Of a stretch of 64,000 nucleotides of DNA, positions 27,319 through 37,383 are shown in pieces. The DNA comes from Arthrobacter citreus. GTDB lineage: Bacteria; Bacillota; Bacilli; Bacillales; Bacillaceae_G. The notes under the pieces were generated by a model that was not told the DNA's origin, did not search any database, and was given only the letters and a program-made list of their open reading frames with translations. The stretch lies in assembly GCA_013200995.1 (NCBI GenBank), contig CP053688.1:248001-312000 (forward strand), given 5' to 3'. Both the position numbers and the translations under genes were made by a program. Every line of letters begins with the position of its first letter. Positions within the stretch are counted from its first letter, which is position 1.

Positions 27319-28704
27319 ATGCATCGTTATTTACCAATGACAGAGCAAGATCGTCAAGAGATGTTAAAAGTAGTAGGCGTTTCATCAGTTGATGAATTAT
27401 TTAGTGATATTCCTGAGAAAGTTCGTTTTAATGGCTTATTAAATATTAAAAAAGCTAAATCAGAAACTGATTTAATCCAGGAGTTAAGTGGATTAGCGAA
27501 TAAAAATGCTAACTTAAGAGAGTATGTATCTTTCTTAGGTGCTGGTGTTTATGATCATTACTTACCAACAGTTGTAGATCATGTTATTTCACGTTCAGAG
27601 TTTTATACTGCTTATACGCCGTATCAACCTGAGATTTCACAAGGTGAACTTCAAGCAATTTTTGAATTCCAAACAATGATTTGTGAATTAACAGGTATGG
27701 CTGTAGCAAACTCTTCAATGTATGACGGTGGTACTTCTTTAGCGGAAGCAACTACTTTAGCCGCAGGTCACAATGGTAAAAAACGTATTTTAGTATCAAA
27801 AGGTGTTCATCCACAATCACGTGAAGTTATCTTATCTTATGCAAAAGGTCAACACTTAGAGGTTGTTGAAATCGGCATTAAAGATGGAAGAACTGATATA
27901 GAAGAATTAAAAAATGAAATGAATGATAATGTAGCATGTGTTGTTGTTCAATATCCTAACTTCTATGGACAAGTAGAAGAATTAGCAGAAATCGAACCAA
28001 TTGCACATACTGGTAAAAGTTTATTCGTTGTTTCAAGTAATCCATTAGCATTAGCAGCTTTAACTCCTCCAGGTGAATTCGGAGCAGATATCGTTGCAGG
28101 TGATGCTCAAACATTTGGTATTCCAACTCAATTTGGCGGACCTCACTGTGGATATTTTGCTACAACAACTAAATTAATGAGAAAAATGCCAGGTCGTTTA
28201 GTTGGTCAAACTGTTGATGGAGAAGGTCGTCGCGGTTTCGTATTAACATTACAAGCACGTGAACAACATATTCGTCGTGACAAAGCGACTTCAAATATTT
28301 GTTCTAACCAAGCTCTAAATGCATTAGCAGCTTCTGTTGCTATGACAGCTCTTGGTAAAAATGGTGCTGTAGAAATGGCAATGCAAAATATTTCTCGTAC
28401 TCAATATATGAAGAAAAAATTAAATGAAAACGGTATCGAAGTTGTATTCCAAGGTGCTGCATTTAACGAACTAGTAATTGATGTGAAACAAAATGTTTCA
28501 GAAATCAATAAACAATTATTTACGAAGAAAATTATCGGTGGTTATGACTTAGCAAAAGTTGAACCTACTATGGAAAATCATATGTTAATCGCAGTAACTG
28601 AATTACGCTCTAAACAACATATTGATACATTTGTAGAAGAGTTAGCACTATTAGTAGACGGAAAGGGGATTCAACATGCTGAAGGATCAACCGTTAGTTT
28701 TTGA
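27319..28704 (+). CDS. gcvPA: Glycine dehydrogenase (decarboxylating) subunit 1
   Basis: This is the alpha-type subunit of the split P protein, which with GcvPB decarboxylates glycine using PLP. The 461-residue protein begins [17 protein letters not shown] and has the Gly-rich [12 protein letters not shown] and [22 protein letters not shown] segments of the family; the PLP lysine is in the other subunit. AAAGGGGATTACC precedes the ATG. It overlaps gcvPB by 29 bases. Confidence 0.96.
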   Translation: MHRYLPMTEQDRQEMLKVVGVSSVDELFSDIPEKVRFNGLLNIKKAKSETDLIQELSGLANKNANLREYVSFLGAGVYDHYLPTVVDHVISRSEFYTAYTPYQPEISQGELQAIFEFQTMICELTGMAVANSSMYDGGTSLAEATTLAAGHNGKKRILVSKGVHPQSREVILSYAKGQHLEVVEIGIKDGRTDIEELKNEMNDNVACVVVQYPNFYGQVEELAEIEPIAHTGKSLFVVSSNPLALAALTPPGEFGADIVAGDAQTFGIPTQFGGPHCGYFATTTKLMRKMPGRLVGQTVDGEGRRGFVLTLQAREQHIRRDKATSNICSNQALNALAASVAMTALGKNGAVEMAMQNISRTQYMKKKLNENGIEVVFQGAAFNELVIDVKQNVSEINKQLFTKKIIGGYDLAKVEPTMENHMLIAVTELRSKQHIDTFVEELALLVDGKGIQHAEGSTVSF

Positions 28705-30133
28705 GATAAGTAAAGAAGGTCGTATTGCATATAGTCTTCCTACATGGGATGTAGAAGAAATCGATATTAATGAAGTTATTCCAAGTGCTTATGTTCGTAA
28801 AGAAAAAGCTGAACTACCAGAGGTTTCTGAATTAGATTTAATGCGTCATTATACAGCGTTATCAAAAAGAAATCACGGTTTAGACTCAGGTTTCTATCCA
28901 CTTGGCTCTTGTACAATGAAATACAATCCAAAAATTAATGAAGCTGTAGCTCGTATGGCAGGTTTTGCACATGTTCACCCACTTCAAGATGAATATACAG
29001 TGCAAGGTGCGCTTGAATTAATGCATGAGCTTCAAACAGAATTAAAAGAAATTACTGGTATGGATGAAGTAACATTACAACCAGCTGCAGGTGCACATGG
29101 TGAGTGGACTGGATTAATGATTATCCGTGCTTATCACGAAAGTCGCGGTGACTTCAACCGTACTAAAGTAATCGTACCTGACTCAGCTCACGGTACAAAT
29201 CCAGCATCAGCAACTGTAGCAGGTTTCGAAACAATCACAGTTAAATCAAATGAAAAAGGCTTAGTTGACTTAGATGATTTACGTCGTGTTGTTGATGAAA
29301 ACGTTGCAGCATTAATGCTTACTAATCCTAATACACTAGGATTATTTGAAGAAGATATTTATGAAATTTCTGAAATTATCCATGCTGCAGGCGGAAAAGT
29401 TTATTATGATGGAGCTAACTTAAATGCTGTATTAAGTAAAGCACGTCCTGGAGATATGGGATTTGATGTAGTACATTTAAATCTTCATAAAACATTCACT
29501 GGTCCACACGGTGGCGGTGGCCCTGGTTCTGGTCCTGTAGGTGTTAAAGCAGACTTAATCCCTTACTTACCAGCACCAATCGTTGATAAAGTTGGAGATG
29601 AATATGTATTAAACTATGATTGTCCAGAAACAATCGGTCGTGTAAAACCTTTCTTCGGTAACTTTGGAATTAATGTTCGTGCATACACTTACATTCGCTC
29701 AATGGGTCCAGAAGGTTTAAAACAAGTAACAGAAGATGCAGTATTAAATGCTAACTACATGATGCGTCGTTTAGAGCCTCATTTCGATCTACCATTCGAT
29801 CGTCATTGTAAGCATGAGTTTGTATTAAGTGGAAAACGTCAAAAGAAATTAGGTGTTCGTACGTTAGATATCGCAAAACGCCTATTAGACTTTGGTTACC
29901 ATCCACCAACAATTTACTTCCCATTAAACGTGGAAGAGTGTATCATGATTGAACCAACTGAAACAGAATCTAAAGAAACTTTAGATGCGTTCGTTGATGC
30001 AATGATTACAATCGCTAAAGAAGCAGAAGAAAATCCAGAAATCGTACAAGAAGCTCCACACACTACAGTTGTAAGCCGTCTTGACGAAACTTTAGCAGCT
30101 CGTAAACCAGTATTACGTTACATTAAAGCATAA
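28676..30133 (+). CDS. gcvPB: Glycine dehydrogenase (decarboxylating) subunit 2
   Basis: This is the PLP-binding subunit of the glycine decarboxylase P protein. The 485-residue protein has [22 protein letters not shown], the PLP lysine K272 in [16 protein letters not shown], and a C-terminal KEAEENPE stretch. Its ATG lies within the gcvPA 3' end, after AAGGGGATTC, so the two subunits are translationally coupled. A strong terminator follows. Confidence 0.96.
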   Translation: MLKDQPLVFEISKEGRIAYSLPTWDVEEIDINEVIPSAYVRKEKAELPEVSELDLMRHYTALSKRNHGLDSGFYPLGSCTMKYNPKINEAVARMAGFAHVHPLQDEYTVQGALELMHELQTELKEITGMDEVTLQPAAGAHGEWTGLMIIRAYHESRGDFNRTKVIVPDSAHGTNPASATVAGFETITVKSNEKGLVDLDDLRRVVDENVAALMLTNPNTLGLFEEDIYEISEIIHAAGGKVYYDGANLNAVLSKARPGDMGFDVVHLNLHKTFTGPHGGGGPGSGPVGVKADLIPYLPAPIVDKVGDEYVLNYDCPETIGRVKPFFGNFGINVRAYTYIRSMGPEGLKQVTEDAVLNANYMMRRLEPHFDLPFDRHCKHEFVLSGKRQKKLGVRTLDIAKRLLDFGYHPPTIYFPLNVEECIMIEPTETESKETLDAFVDAMITIAKEAEENPEIVQEAPHTTVVSRLDETLAARKPVLRYIKA

Positions 30134-30135
30134 GC

Positions 30136-30170
30136 AAAAAGTTCCCTTTTGATAGGGAACTTTTTTTTTC
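30136..30170 (+). terminator. gcv operon terminator
   Basis: AAAAAGTTCCCT (30136-30147) pairs with AGGGAACTTTTT (30154-30165), with more T residues after. Confidence 0.9.
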
Positions 30171-30205
30171 TGATTAAACTATAAAAACAGAGTAGAGAGC
30201 TTATT

Positions 30206-30305
30206 AGCAAGCAAGAAGGAAGAATCTGAAAATATGATACTCATAAGAGGTTCATGAGATAAAAAAAGTTCGGAAATCTGAAAAAAATTAACTCATAAAG
30301 CATAC
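30206..30305. repeat. Intergenic repeat, ~52-bp units (locus A)
   Basis: Two head-to-tail units, 30206-30253 and 30254-30305, share ACTCATAA-AGG-TTCATGAG, GGAAATCTGAAAAA and ATTAACTCATAAAG with the copies at 58509-58612. The rest of this 485-bp intergenic region (to 30618) shows no gene; AATCC/GGATT near 30317-30335 is a small hairpin. Confidence 0.6.
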
Positions 30306-30480
30306 AATGAAAGGCCAATCCAAAAATAACACGGATTAGGGTCTTATTTGTTTTGCTTATAATCTAAAAAATAGACAAACACTTCCAAACAGGCAGATGA
30401 TAGTAGCGTAGAAGTAGAAGGAATCCCACTTAAAATGAGGTTAATAATTTTCAAATCTCCCTAAAAATTGATGTGAAATG

Positions 30481-30545
30481 AAAAACTGACTCAAATAAGT
30501 TGTTTTACAACGAATTTTGAGTCAGCTTCTTTTTTGTTAAAAATA
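30481..30545. terminator. terminator downstream of the 5'-nucleotidase gene
   Basis: CTGACTCAAA (30486-30495) pairs with TTTTGAGTCAG (30525-30535) and is flanked by A5 on the left and T-rich sequence on the right. It lies about 80 bp past the stop of the minus-strand gene. Confidence 0.55.
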
Positions 30546-30618
30546 GAAAAGATGAGGAGCTTAAAAAATAAATCTACAGAACCCTTTACAAACGAGCCTT
30601 TTAAGTAACTTACTTTAT

Positions 30619-32247
30619 CTATTTTATCCGAATGATTCGTCCATCATATGCTGCGACTAATGGTTTTTTTTGTTCCTTCAAATAATTTTCAAATGCATCT
30701 AAATCAGTTAGACCTACGATTTTATTTTTACCATCAAGTAAAACGGAGAAGTTGTCACCGCCATTTGAGAGATAGCTATTAGTTGTAACACTATACTTAG
30801 TTTGAGTATTTATTGGGGTACCATCTGTTCGCATAATTTTAATCACTTTTTGGCCGGGTTGCTTACTATCATCCCAAGTATATTTTAAACCAGAAATTTG
30901 TAGCATTCGAACGTTTCCGTTATACTGCCATTGTTGATTGAGCAGTTTTCGGATTTGTTCACCAGTTAAAGTCATCTTAACAAGTTTAAGTTTAAATGGT
31001 TGGATTGTGACCAATTCATCCATCGTTACATCCCCTTTAGGAAGATCAGCACGAATACCACTAAAGTTCATGAATGCAAAATCGGAATTCATTGCATTGC
31101 GTTGTGAATCTGCAATTATACTTCCTAAACTGGATTCTCCGTCATGATTTTTCTTACTAAACACGTCGTCTCCTGCTTTTCCAACAACCTTATTAACAAC
31201 GGGTGCAATTTTTGATTCATATTTTTGAATCATTACTTTTATTTCAGGATCTGGTTTAATTGCATCTTGATAAACCATTACGATTTTAGCATGTTTGTCT
31301 ATGATATCTTTCGTTTTAGTATCGATTTTCAAGTGAATATCAGAGAAAGCTGTTCCGTATGAATATGCTTGCACAATCAGTTTTCCATTTACTTCTTTAT
31401 TAAGATAAGTATGTGTATGTCCAGAAATAATAACGTCAACTTCATCGTCCATTTTTTTTGCCATTCGAACAATATCACCTGTAACTTTCCCAGTAGATTT
31501 GGATTGACTTCCTCCATCATGTGCGATTACCACAATTGCTTTCACACCTTGTTTTTTTAGTGCTTCTACAGAATGGTTGATTGCTGTTGCTTCATCAATA
31601 AACTTTACTCCAGCGGTTTGATTAGGTGGTGCAATTTTTGGAGTATCTTTTATTACGACACCAATAAATCCAATCAGTACACCATTTATTTTTTTTATAC
31701 TATATGGAGGTAGAATTGTCTTACCTGTTTGATCATCGATTACGTTAGCACATAAATATGGAAAGTTTGCCCCGTTAAAGTATTCTGTTTTTGAATTTTT
31801 TCCTCCGTATATTAGCTTCATCATTTCTTTTACACCACGATCGAATTCGTGATTACCTAGTGTTCCATAGTCAAAATCCATCCTGTTTAATACTTCAATG
31901 GTAGGTTCATCTTGTAGAAATGAAGATATTGGAGGACTACCGCCGACCATATCACCGGCATGAACTAAAATAGTGTTTTGGTTTTCTTTTTTCTTTTGTT
32001 TCAAATATGCCGAAAGATAAGCTGCTCCGCCAACATTCCTACCATTAAATTTTCGAGTTGTATTCAATTGTCCATGAAAATCATTAATGCCAAGTAATTG
32101 TACTTGAATGAAACGGTCCTTATCTTTCTTGTTGTGAATCGGAATGTCTAGTGCTGCCGGTTTACCGGAGACCATAAATACACCCACAGATAATGTAGTC
32201 GTAAGAACAAAAGCAAAAGCTGCCTTTTTCAAAGCGTTCCAATTCAA
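30619..32247 (-). CDS. Secreted 5'-nucleotidase/2',3'-cyclic phosphodiesterase family phosphoesterase
   Basis: The 542-residue protein hydrolyses nucleoside phosphates outside the cell, judged by family. An N-terminal signal segment (KKAAFAFVLTTTLSVGVFMV) is followed by a calcineurin-like metallophosphatase domain with LLGINDFHGQL, VHAGDMVGGSP, GTLGNHEFDRG, VVIAHDGG and ISGHTHTY metal motifs, then a 5'-nucleotidase C-terminal domain with SNGGDNFS. There is no LPxTG anchor, so it is probably released or membrane-tethered by its signal. The TTG start follows AGGAGGGAG. A weak pair of PhoP-like repeats lies upstream. It is divergent from the Asp-box gene. Confidence 0.92.
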   Translation of the reverse strand: MNWNALKKAAFAFVLTTTLSVGVFMVSGKPAALDIPIHNKKDKDRFIQVQLLGINDFHGQLNTTRKFNGRNVGGAAYLSAYLKQKKKENQNTILVHAGDMVGGSPPISSFLQDEPTIEVLNRMDFDYGTLGNHEFDRGVKEMMKLIYGGKNSKTEYFNGANFPYLCANVIDDQTGKTILPPYSIKKINGVLIGFIGVVIKDTPKIAPPNQTAGVKFIDEATAINHSVEALKKQGVKAIVVIAHDGGSQSKSTGKVTGDIVRMAKKMDDEVDVIISGHTHTYLNKEVNGKLIVQAYSYGTAFSDIHLKIDTKTKDIIDKHAKIVMVYQDAIKPDPEIKVMIQKYESKIAPVVNKVVGKAGDDVFSKKNHDGESSLGSIIADSQRNAMNSDFAFMNFSGIRADLPKGDVTMDELVTIQPFKLKLVKMTLTGEQIRKLLNQQWQYNGNVRMLQISGLKYTWDDSKQPGQKVIKIMRTDGTPINTQTKYSVTTNSYLSNGGDNFSVLLDGKNKIVGLTDLDAFENYLKEQKKPLVAAYDGRIIRIK

Positions 32248-32468
32248 AATTTTCTCCCTCCTATTTCGCTAGTAGGTTACTTACTAAGCATAGGAAAGGA
32301 ATGTAAAAACAACTTTGCTCTAGTGTGAATTTTCAGTTAAATTTTAAAACAAATTATAAAAGAAAGCTTACGTATAATCTTATAAGTCTTCGGAAAATTA
32401 TAGTAAGCTATTAGTTAATCCAATTAACATCGAGCTATTTTAAAGAGAATATAAGAAAAAAATAATAC

Positions 32469-32511
32469 GTTAAAGGTTCGTTAAAGGTATGTCTTCTACT
32501 ATTGTTACTGT
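32469..32511 (+). promoter_or_regulatory. Promoter with 11-bp direct repeat before the Asp-box gene
   Basis: GTTAAAGG occurs at 32469 and again at 32480, exactly 11 bp apart. Eighteen bases after the second copy comes TACTGT with a TG extension (32503-32511). Direct repeats at this spacing across a -35 region are the usual binding pattern of OmpR-type regulators, and such a regulator is encoded at 33401. Confidence 0.5.
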
Positions 32512-32553
32512 AAGACAGCTGCTTACATAAACCAAAATATAGGAGGAAATAAA

Positions 32554-33252
32554 ATGCAAGAAAGAATTAAAACATTGTTAAATACAACAAAAAAGAAGGC
32601 GGTTACAGCATCAGTATGTAGCGCAATCGTTTTAGGCATCGGTTCAGGAGCTGTATACGCTGCTAATAATGATGGATCCAAAGTTAAAAGTGAGGAAACT
32701 TCATTTTCTCAACAAGGTGAAAAAGTTATGACAAAAATGTTAGTTAAAAATGAAAATGGTGTAATAAGTCACTCAACTGATGATGGTACAACATGGATAC
32801 CAGGTGCACCTGAAGGGGAAAAAATAATCAAAGATGTAGATGGAAAAGAATCATTTATAATTGGTGAAGCTAAATCTGCACCTTCTGGAAGTTTAATGGT
32901 AAAGAATGAGAACGGAAAGCTTAAGTTCTCTAAAGACGGTGGGAAGACTTGGAGCGAAAAAGCTCCTGATCATTTCAAAGTTGAAGCAAAAGGTGACGGA
33001 GCAGTTTTTGCGAAAAAGAAACTAATTGTAAAAAAAGAAAATGGTACTGTTAAATTTTCTAAAGACGGTGGTAAAACTTGGATTAAAGGTGAGCCAGAAA
33101 AATTGAAAGAACCATTTATGACAAAGAATGAAAATGGTAAAGTGATGTTTTCTACAGATGGAGGAAAAACTTGGTCAGAGAAAGCCCCAAAAGGTGTAAC
33201 AATTATAAAAAATGAAGATGGTTCAATTATTGTTAAAAAGAAAATTGATTAA
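32554..33252 (+). CDS. Secreted protein with four Asp-box (BNR-like) repeats
   Basis: The 232-residue protein has a signal peptide with likely cleavage after GAVYA (about residue 36). The mature part is built from repeats of the pattern KNENG-hydrophobic-SxDGGxTW: STDDGTTW, SKDGGKTW, SKDGGKTW and STDGGKTW, spaced roughly 30-55 residues. SxDxGxTW is the Asp box, a beta-hairpin motif of sialidases and other beta-propeller proteins. Four boxes alone are too few for a full propeller and no catalytic residues are seen, so an enzymatic role is unlikely. The region is Lys-rich and may bind wall polymer. Ribosome site AGGAGG; two-component genes follow. Confidence 0.75.
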   Translation: MQERIKTLLNTTKKKAVTASVCSAIVLGIGSGAVYAANNDGSKVKSEETSFSQQGEKVMTKMLVKNENGVISHSTDDGTTWIPGAPEGEKIIKDVDGKESFIIGEAKSAPSGSLMVKNENGKLKFSKDGGKTWSEKAPDHFKVEAKGDGAVFAKKKLIVKKENGTVKFSKDGGKTWIKGEPEKLKEPFMTKNENGKVMFSTDGGKTWSEKAPKGVTIIKNEDGSIIVKKKID

Positions 33253-33325
33253 TTTAGAGAAGTTCATTCAATTTTAACACATATATAAGCGAATTTAATC
33301 ACAGGAATATATACTTAGTACATCT

Positions 33326-33360
33326 CCAACAAATGAGAAGTGTATAGCTCATTTGCTGGG
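33326..33360 (+). terminator. hairpin between Asp-box gene and response regulator
   Basis: CCAACAAATGAG (33326-33337) pairs with CTCATTTGCTGG with one mismatch. The following sequence GGGTGCTTTGTT has no clean T run, so it may attenuate rather than end transcription. Confidence 0.45.
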
Positions 33361-33400
33361 GGTGCTTTGTTAAAGAATCAACGGTAAAGAGGAAACTTAA

Positions 33401-34096
33401 ATGAGGATATTAATAGTAGAAGATGAAATTTATATTTCGGAGGCAATTGCACAAGTTTTAAAGAAAAATCACTACAGTGTCGATTTAGCAAGTGATGGTG
33501 AGTTTGGACTAGATTGTGGACTGTCAAATATATATGACATTATTATTCTAGATATCATGCTTCCTAAAATGGATGGCATTCAAGTACTAATAGAATTACG
33601 CAAAAATGGAATTAAGACGCCAGTCATTTTGTTGACAGCTAAAGGCGATCTTACTGATAAAATAAGAGGTTTAGATAGTGGTGCTGATGATTACCTAGCG
33701 AAGCCATTCCACACTGATGAACTTCTTGCTAGACTTAGAGCATTAGGACGACGAAAAACAGAGTTAATAAGAGATGGTATTCTTACTTATGAAGATATTT
33801 CGCTTAATCAAAAGATGTTAGTTTTATGCTGCAGAGAAAATGAAGTTAAGTTGACTTTAAAAGAGTTTCAACTGTTAGAGTTGCTTATTAACCGAAAAGA
33901 AGCAATTAGCTCGAAAGAAATTATAATTGAAAAGCTTTGGGGCTATGACACAGATACTGATGATCGTCATGTAGAAGTACAAGTTTCACTTTTACGAAAA
34001 AAGTTAAGACAGGTTAAATCAACTGTTTCAATAGCAACAATTCGAGGTGCAGGTTATTTTTTGAAAAATGATAAAACTGGAGAAAAATATGTTTAA
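33401..34096 (+). CDS. OmpR-family response regulator
   Basis: The 231-residue regulator has a receiver domain with the acidic pair in VEDE, phospho-acceptor D51 in IIILDIMLPKMDG, T in LLTAKG and K in LAKPFH. The C-terminal winged helix ends with VQVSLLRKKL and TIRGAGYFL. It is the partner of the overlapping kinase and probably binds the 11-bp repeats upstream of the Asp-box gene. AGAGGAAAC precedes the ATG. The stimulus is unknown. Confidence 0.94.
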   Translation: MRILIVEDEIYISEAIAQVLKKNHYSVDLASDGEFGLDCGLSNIYDIIILDIMLPKMDGIQVLIELRKNGIKTPVILLTAKGDLTDKIRGLDSGADDYLAKPFHTDELLARLRALGRRKTELIRDGILTYEDISLNQKMLVLCCRENEVKLTLKEFQLLELLINRKEAISSKEIIIEKLWGYDTDTDDRHVEVQVSLLRKKLRQVKSTVSIATIRGAGYFLKNDKTGEKYV

Positions 34097-35453
34097 GAAA
34101 CTCCGAAATAAATTTTTGCTTATTAATATGTCAGTTATCTCATTGGTAATGCTTGGAGCCTTTACAATCATCTACATAATGACATATAACAATATTCAAA
34201 ATGAAAATAAAAAAAAGCTAGATGCACAGACGGAAAAACTAGTTACGATTCAAAGAGAGATTAAAAGAAAAGAAATAGGGTCTGAGCTGGAAAATAACAT
34301 TGAAGAAAATGGACCGGCGCAAAGCAAAAAAGAAATTACTAATATAATTGGTGAAGGCGGAATTGTGACGCAAAAAATATCTCTAGGAGATTCGGTTTCT
34401 TTTAGTGTGGAAGTTGATTCAAATGGAAATGTTATAGAAGGGCATTCGTTTATTTCAATGCCTACGGAAAACTTTAAAAAAGCTACAGAGATTGCATTGG
34501 AAAATAAGAAGAACTTTTCAACTTTCACTTTAGATGGAAAAAAATGGCAATACGTAATAAAGCCTTCAGAGATAATTGCTAATCAAACAAATGAACTGCC
34601 ACCACAAATAATAAATAAAGTGACATTAATTAATTTTTTAGATGTTACCGATTCTCATAAAGCGTTATTTAAACTGCTTACAACATTAATAAGTGTAGGA
34701 CTTATTACGCTTTTTGCAATTTATTTTATCAGTCGTTATTTTGCAAATCGAGCAATTGAACCGATTGCTGAAGCTTGGAAAAAGCAAAATCAATTTGTTG
34801 CAGATGCATCACATGAGTTAAAAACACCATTAGCTATTATTAATGTGAATTATGATGTATTAATGTCGAATAAGGATGAAACGATTGAAAATCAGCAAAA
34901 ATGGTTCAACCATATAAAAGTTGGCTCTGATCGCATGACAAAATTAATTAATAGCCTATTAACTTTAACTAAAATGGAAGAAGCAATTGATGAGATAGAA
35001 ATTAAGCTCTTTGATTTCAGTATTGAAGTAAATGAAGTGATGATGTCGATGGAAACAGTATTGAAGAATAAAGAAATTACACTAAATCATTCAATTGAAT
35101 CAAACATTATGGTAGAAAGTGATCCAGACAAAATTAAGCAGCTATTGACTATCTTATTTGATAATGCAGTTAAATACACAAATGAGCGTGGACAAATTGA
35201 CGTTTCACTAAAAAAATTAAAACGACAAGTGAAGTTTACAATTAGAAATAGTGGCAAAGGAATTACTTCCGAGGAATTGCCAAAAGTATTTGATCGCTTC
35301 TACCGTTCAGATCCTTCAAGGGCACACAAAACAGAAGGATATGGACTTGGTCTGTCAATTGCGCAGTCAATTTCAAATCGTTTAGGTGGTGCGATTTCTG
35401 CTACTAGTGTAGAAAATGAATATACTGAATTCTCTTTCCTACTAGAGCTATAA
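34089..35453 (+). CDS. Membrane sensor histidine kinase
   Basis: The 454-residue kinase has two transmembrane helices (about residues 11-32 and 195-217) enclosing an extracellular domain of about 160 residues, then a HisKA domain with H242 in DASHELKTPL and a HATPase with N box DNAVKYT, G1 NSGKGI, FDRFYR and G2 GYGLGLSIA. ATG 34089 follows TGGAGAAAAAT and overlaps the regulator stop by eight bases. The extracellular part has no recognisable sensor fold and is rich in Lys and Glu. Confidence 0.93.
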   Translation: MFKKLRNKFLLINMSVISLVMLGAFTIIYIMTYNNIQNENKKKLDAQTEKLVTIQREIKRKEIGSELENNIEENGPAQSKKEITNIIGEGGIVTQKISLGDSVSFSVEVDSNGNVIEGHSFISMPTENFKKATEIALENKKNFSTFTLDGKKWQYVIKPSEIIANQTNELPPQIINKVTLINFLDVTDSHKALFKLLTTLISVGLITLFAIYFISRYFANRAIEPIAEAWKKQNQFVADASHELKTPLAIINVNYDVLMSNKDETIENQQKWFNHIKVGSDRMTKLINSLLTLTKMEEAIDEIEIKLFDFSIEVNEVMMSMETVLKNKEITLNHSIESNIMVESDPDKIKQLLTILFDNAVKYTNERGQIDVSLKKLKRQVKFTIRNSGKGITSEELPKVFDRFYRSDPSRAHKTEGYGLGLSIAQSISNRLGGAISATSVENEYTEFSFLLEL

Positions 35454-35461
35454 TAGTATGA

Positions 35462-35522
35462 GCTCCCCATTTTTAGTAATCTCCTTTTTGTAAAGAGATT
35501 GCTAAAAATAGGGAGTTTTTTT
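35462..35522 (+). terminator. terminator of the two-component operon
   Basis: CTCCCCATTTTTAGTAATCTC pairs with GAGATTGCTAAAAATAGGGAG around an eleven-base loop, followed by T7; a very long stem. Confidence 0.9.
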
Positions 35523-35863
35523 AGAGGAATTTTTTCATTTAACATATTTTTGAGATAGCAGTTTAAATTTTATGAAAATATTTTTAAGTGGATTTTTATA
35601 CAAAATTATTAAGCGTAGCCATTGGAGTCAAAAGTAAAATTGCGAAATAGCGAGGAAGAAAAAACAGGAAACTTTTATGAGCCAGCTGTACGCTTGTTCA
35701 AATATCCCCTTTATCCTACCTTTTTTCGTCTGCACTACCTTATACCTATTAAATTCAGTGCTTCCTATGACCAACTTTTTCACTAGAGTGAATAAATACC
35801 CATAACAAAGCAAAATTCTTTTTGTGGAATACTAAATTTTCCCAAAAATCTTTTTAAATAGTG

Positions 35864-35892
35864 TTGATTTTTTCTCATAATAGGAGGATAAT
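35864..35892 (+). promoter_or_regulatory. Promoter of the aspartokinase gene
   Basis: TTGATT (35864-35869) and GATAAT (35887-35892) are 17 bp apart, 48 bp before the gene start. The rest of the 35523-35939 gap shows no gene and no lysine-riboswitch-like blocks. Confidence 0.6.
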
Positions 35893-35939
35893 TGTAGCAT
35901 TATTTTAACTGAAAATTAACTTAATTAGGGGTAATAAAA

Positions 35940-37319
35940 ATGAAAATCGTAAAATTTGGTGGGTCTTCATTAGCCACTTCTGAACAAATTGAAAAAGTAT
36001 TTCAGATTGTTACATCAGATGTTGAACGTAAAATTATCGTTGTATCTGCACCAGGTAAAAGATTTCCAGAGGATATTAAAGTTACCGATTTACTAATTAA
36101 TTGCGCACAGCTTGCTCTACAGGAAAAGGATTATTCTAAAGAATTTGATCAAATCATTCAAAGGTATTCTGAAATTGCAAATGGATTAGGAATACATGCG
36201 GATATTGTGAATGAAATTTCACTAGGTATCGAACTTTCGATTAGTAGTAAGAGGGATGATCCTGCAAGATTTATGGATGCTGTTATGGCATGTGGGGAAG
36301 ATAACTGTGCTAGATTAGTAGCTTCTTATTTTCAGTTAAAAGGACTTGAGGCTAGTTACATTAATCCAAAAGAAGCGGGTTTATTTGTAACAAATGAACC
36401 AGGACATGCCCAAGTTTTACAGAAAAGCTATGAGAACTTATTCAAATTGAGAAAAAAAACAGGAATACTCATTTTCCCAGGATTTTTTGGCTATTCAGAA
36501 GACGGGCATATCGTTACATTCTCACGGAGTGGATCGGATATTACTGGATCAGTTGTGGCAAATGGAGTTAAAGCTACACTGTATGAAAACTTCACAGATG
36601 TTGACGCAGTTTTTTCTGTTAATCCGGTAATTATAAAATATCCTAAGGAAATTAAAGAATTAACTTACCGAGAAATGCGAGAGCTATCTTATGCAGGCTT
36701 TAATGTATTTCATGACGAAGCATTGATTCCCGCCTTTGAAGCTGGCATTCCAGTAAACATTAAAAATACGAATAATCCCGCAGCTCCTGGTACACGAATT
36801 GTAAAGGAACGAGCCTTGTCAAACGGTCCTTTAATTGGTATTGCTAGTGACAATGGATTTTGTAGTATTTATATAAGCAAGTATTTAATGAACAGAGAGA
36901 TTGGATTTGGTCGTAAATTATTGCAAATTCTTGAAGATTATCAAATTTCATATGAGCATCAACCGAGTGGAATTGACGATATTTCAATCATCATTCGTCA
37001 AAGTCAATTAACTGATGAAATGGAATTTCAAATTATTAATCGGATCAGAGATGAATTACATGCAGACCATGTTTTCGTTGAAAGGGACCTTGCATTGATT
37101 ATGCTAGTGGGTGAGGGGATGCGTCATAATGTTGGTACTACTGCAAGAGCGAGTCAAGCATTAGCAAGTGCAGGGATCAATATTGAAATGATAAACCAAG
37201 GGTCATCAGAGGTTAGTATGATGTTTGGCGTAAAATCATGTGATGAGAAAAAAGCTGTTCAAGTGATTTACGAAGAATTCTTTACAAAAGTGTCATCTAA
37301 CAAAAATATTAAAATATAG
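35940..37319 (+). CDS. Aspartate kinase, monofunctional class III type
   Basis: The enzyme phosphorylates aspartate, the first step to lysine, threonine and methionine. The 459-residue protein has VKFGGSSLAT at the N terminus, the substrate loop DDPARFMDAVMACGE, SRSGSDITGS and ENFTDVDAV of the kinase domain, and two ACT domains at the C terminus (the second with LIMLVGEGMRHNVG and EMINQGSSEVSMMF). The single-chain, long form resembles B. subtilis YclM (ThrD) rather than LysC or DapG. TAGGGGTAA precedes the ATG. Confidence 0.92.
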   Translation: MKIVKFGGSSLATSEQIEKVFQIVTSDVERKIIVVSAPGKRFPEDIKVTDLLINCAQLALQEKDYSKEFDQIIQRYSEIANGLGIHADIVNEISLGIELSISSKRDDPARFMDAVMACGEDNCARLVASYFQLKGLEASYINPKEAGLFVTNEPGHAQVLQKSYENLFKLRKKTGILIFPGFFGYSEDGHIVTFSRSGSDITGSVVANGVKATLYENFTDVDAVFSVNPVIIKYPKEIKELTYREMRELSYAGFNVFHDEALIPAFEAGIPVNIKNTNNPAAPGTRIVKERALSNGPLIGIASDNGFCSIYISKYLMNREIGFGRKLLQILEDYQISYEHQPSGIDDISIIIRQSQLTDEMEFQIINRIRDELHADHVFVERDLALIMLVGEGMRHNVGTTARASQALASAGINIEMINQGSSEVSMMFGVKSCDEKKAVQVIYEEFFTKVSSNKNIKI

Positions 37320-37383
37320 ATGAATAGAATAAACAACTGAAGGTTATTCCAGGAATAATGGAATACATAAGGAGTAAATGGAT

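Noticed and set aside
35628..35813. 61-codon minus-strand ORF upstream of aspartokinase
   Set aside because: No ribosome binding site before its ATG, no recognisable family, and it runs through the region holding the aspartokinase promoter on the other strand.
35523..35939. Lysine riboswitch before the aspartokinase gene
   Set aside because: The conserved L-box blocks were looked for by eye and not found; the leader from the proposed promoter to the ATG is only about 40 bases.
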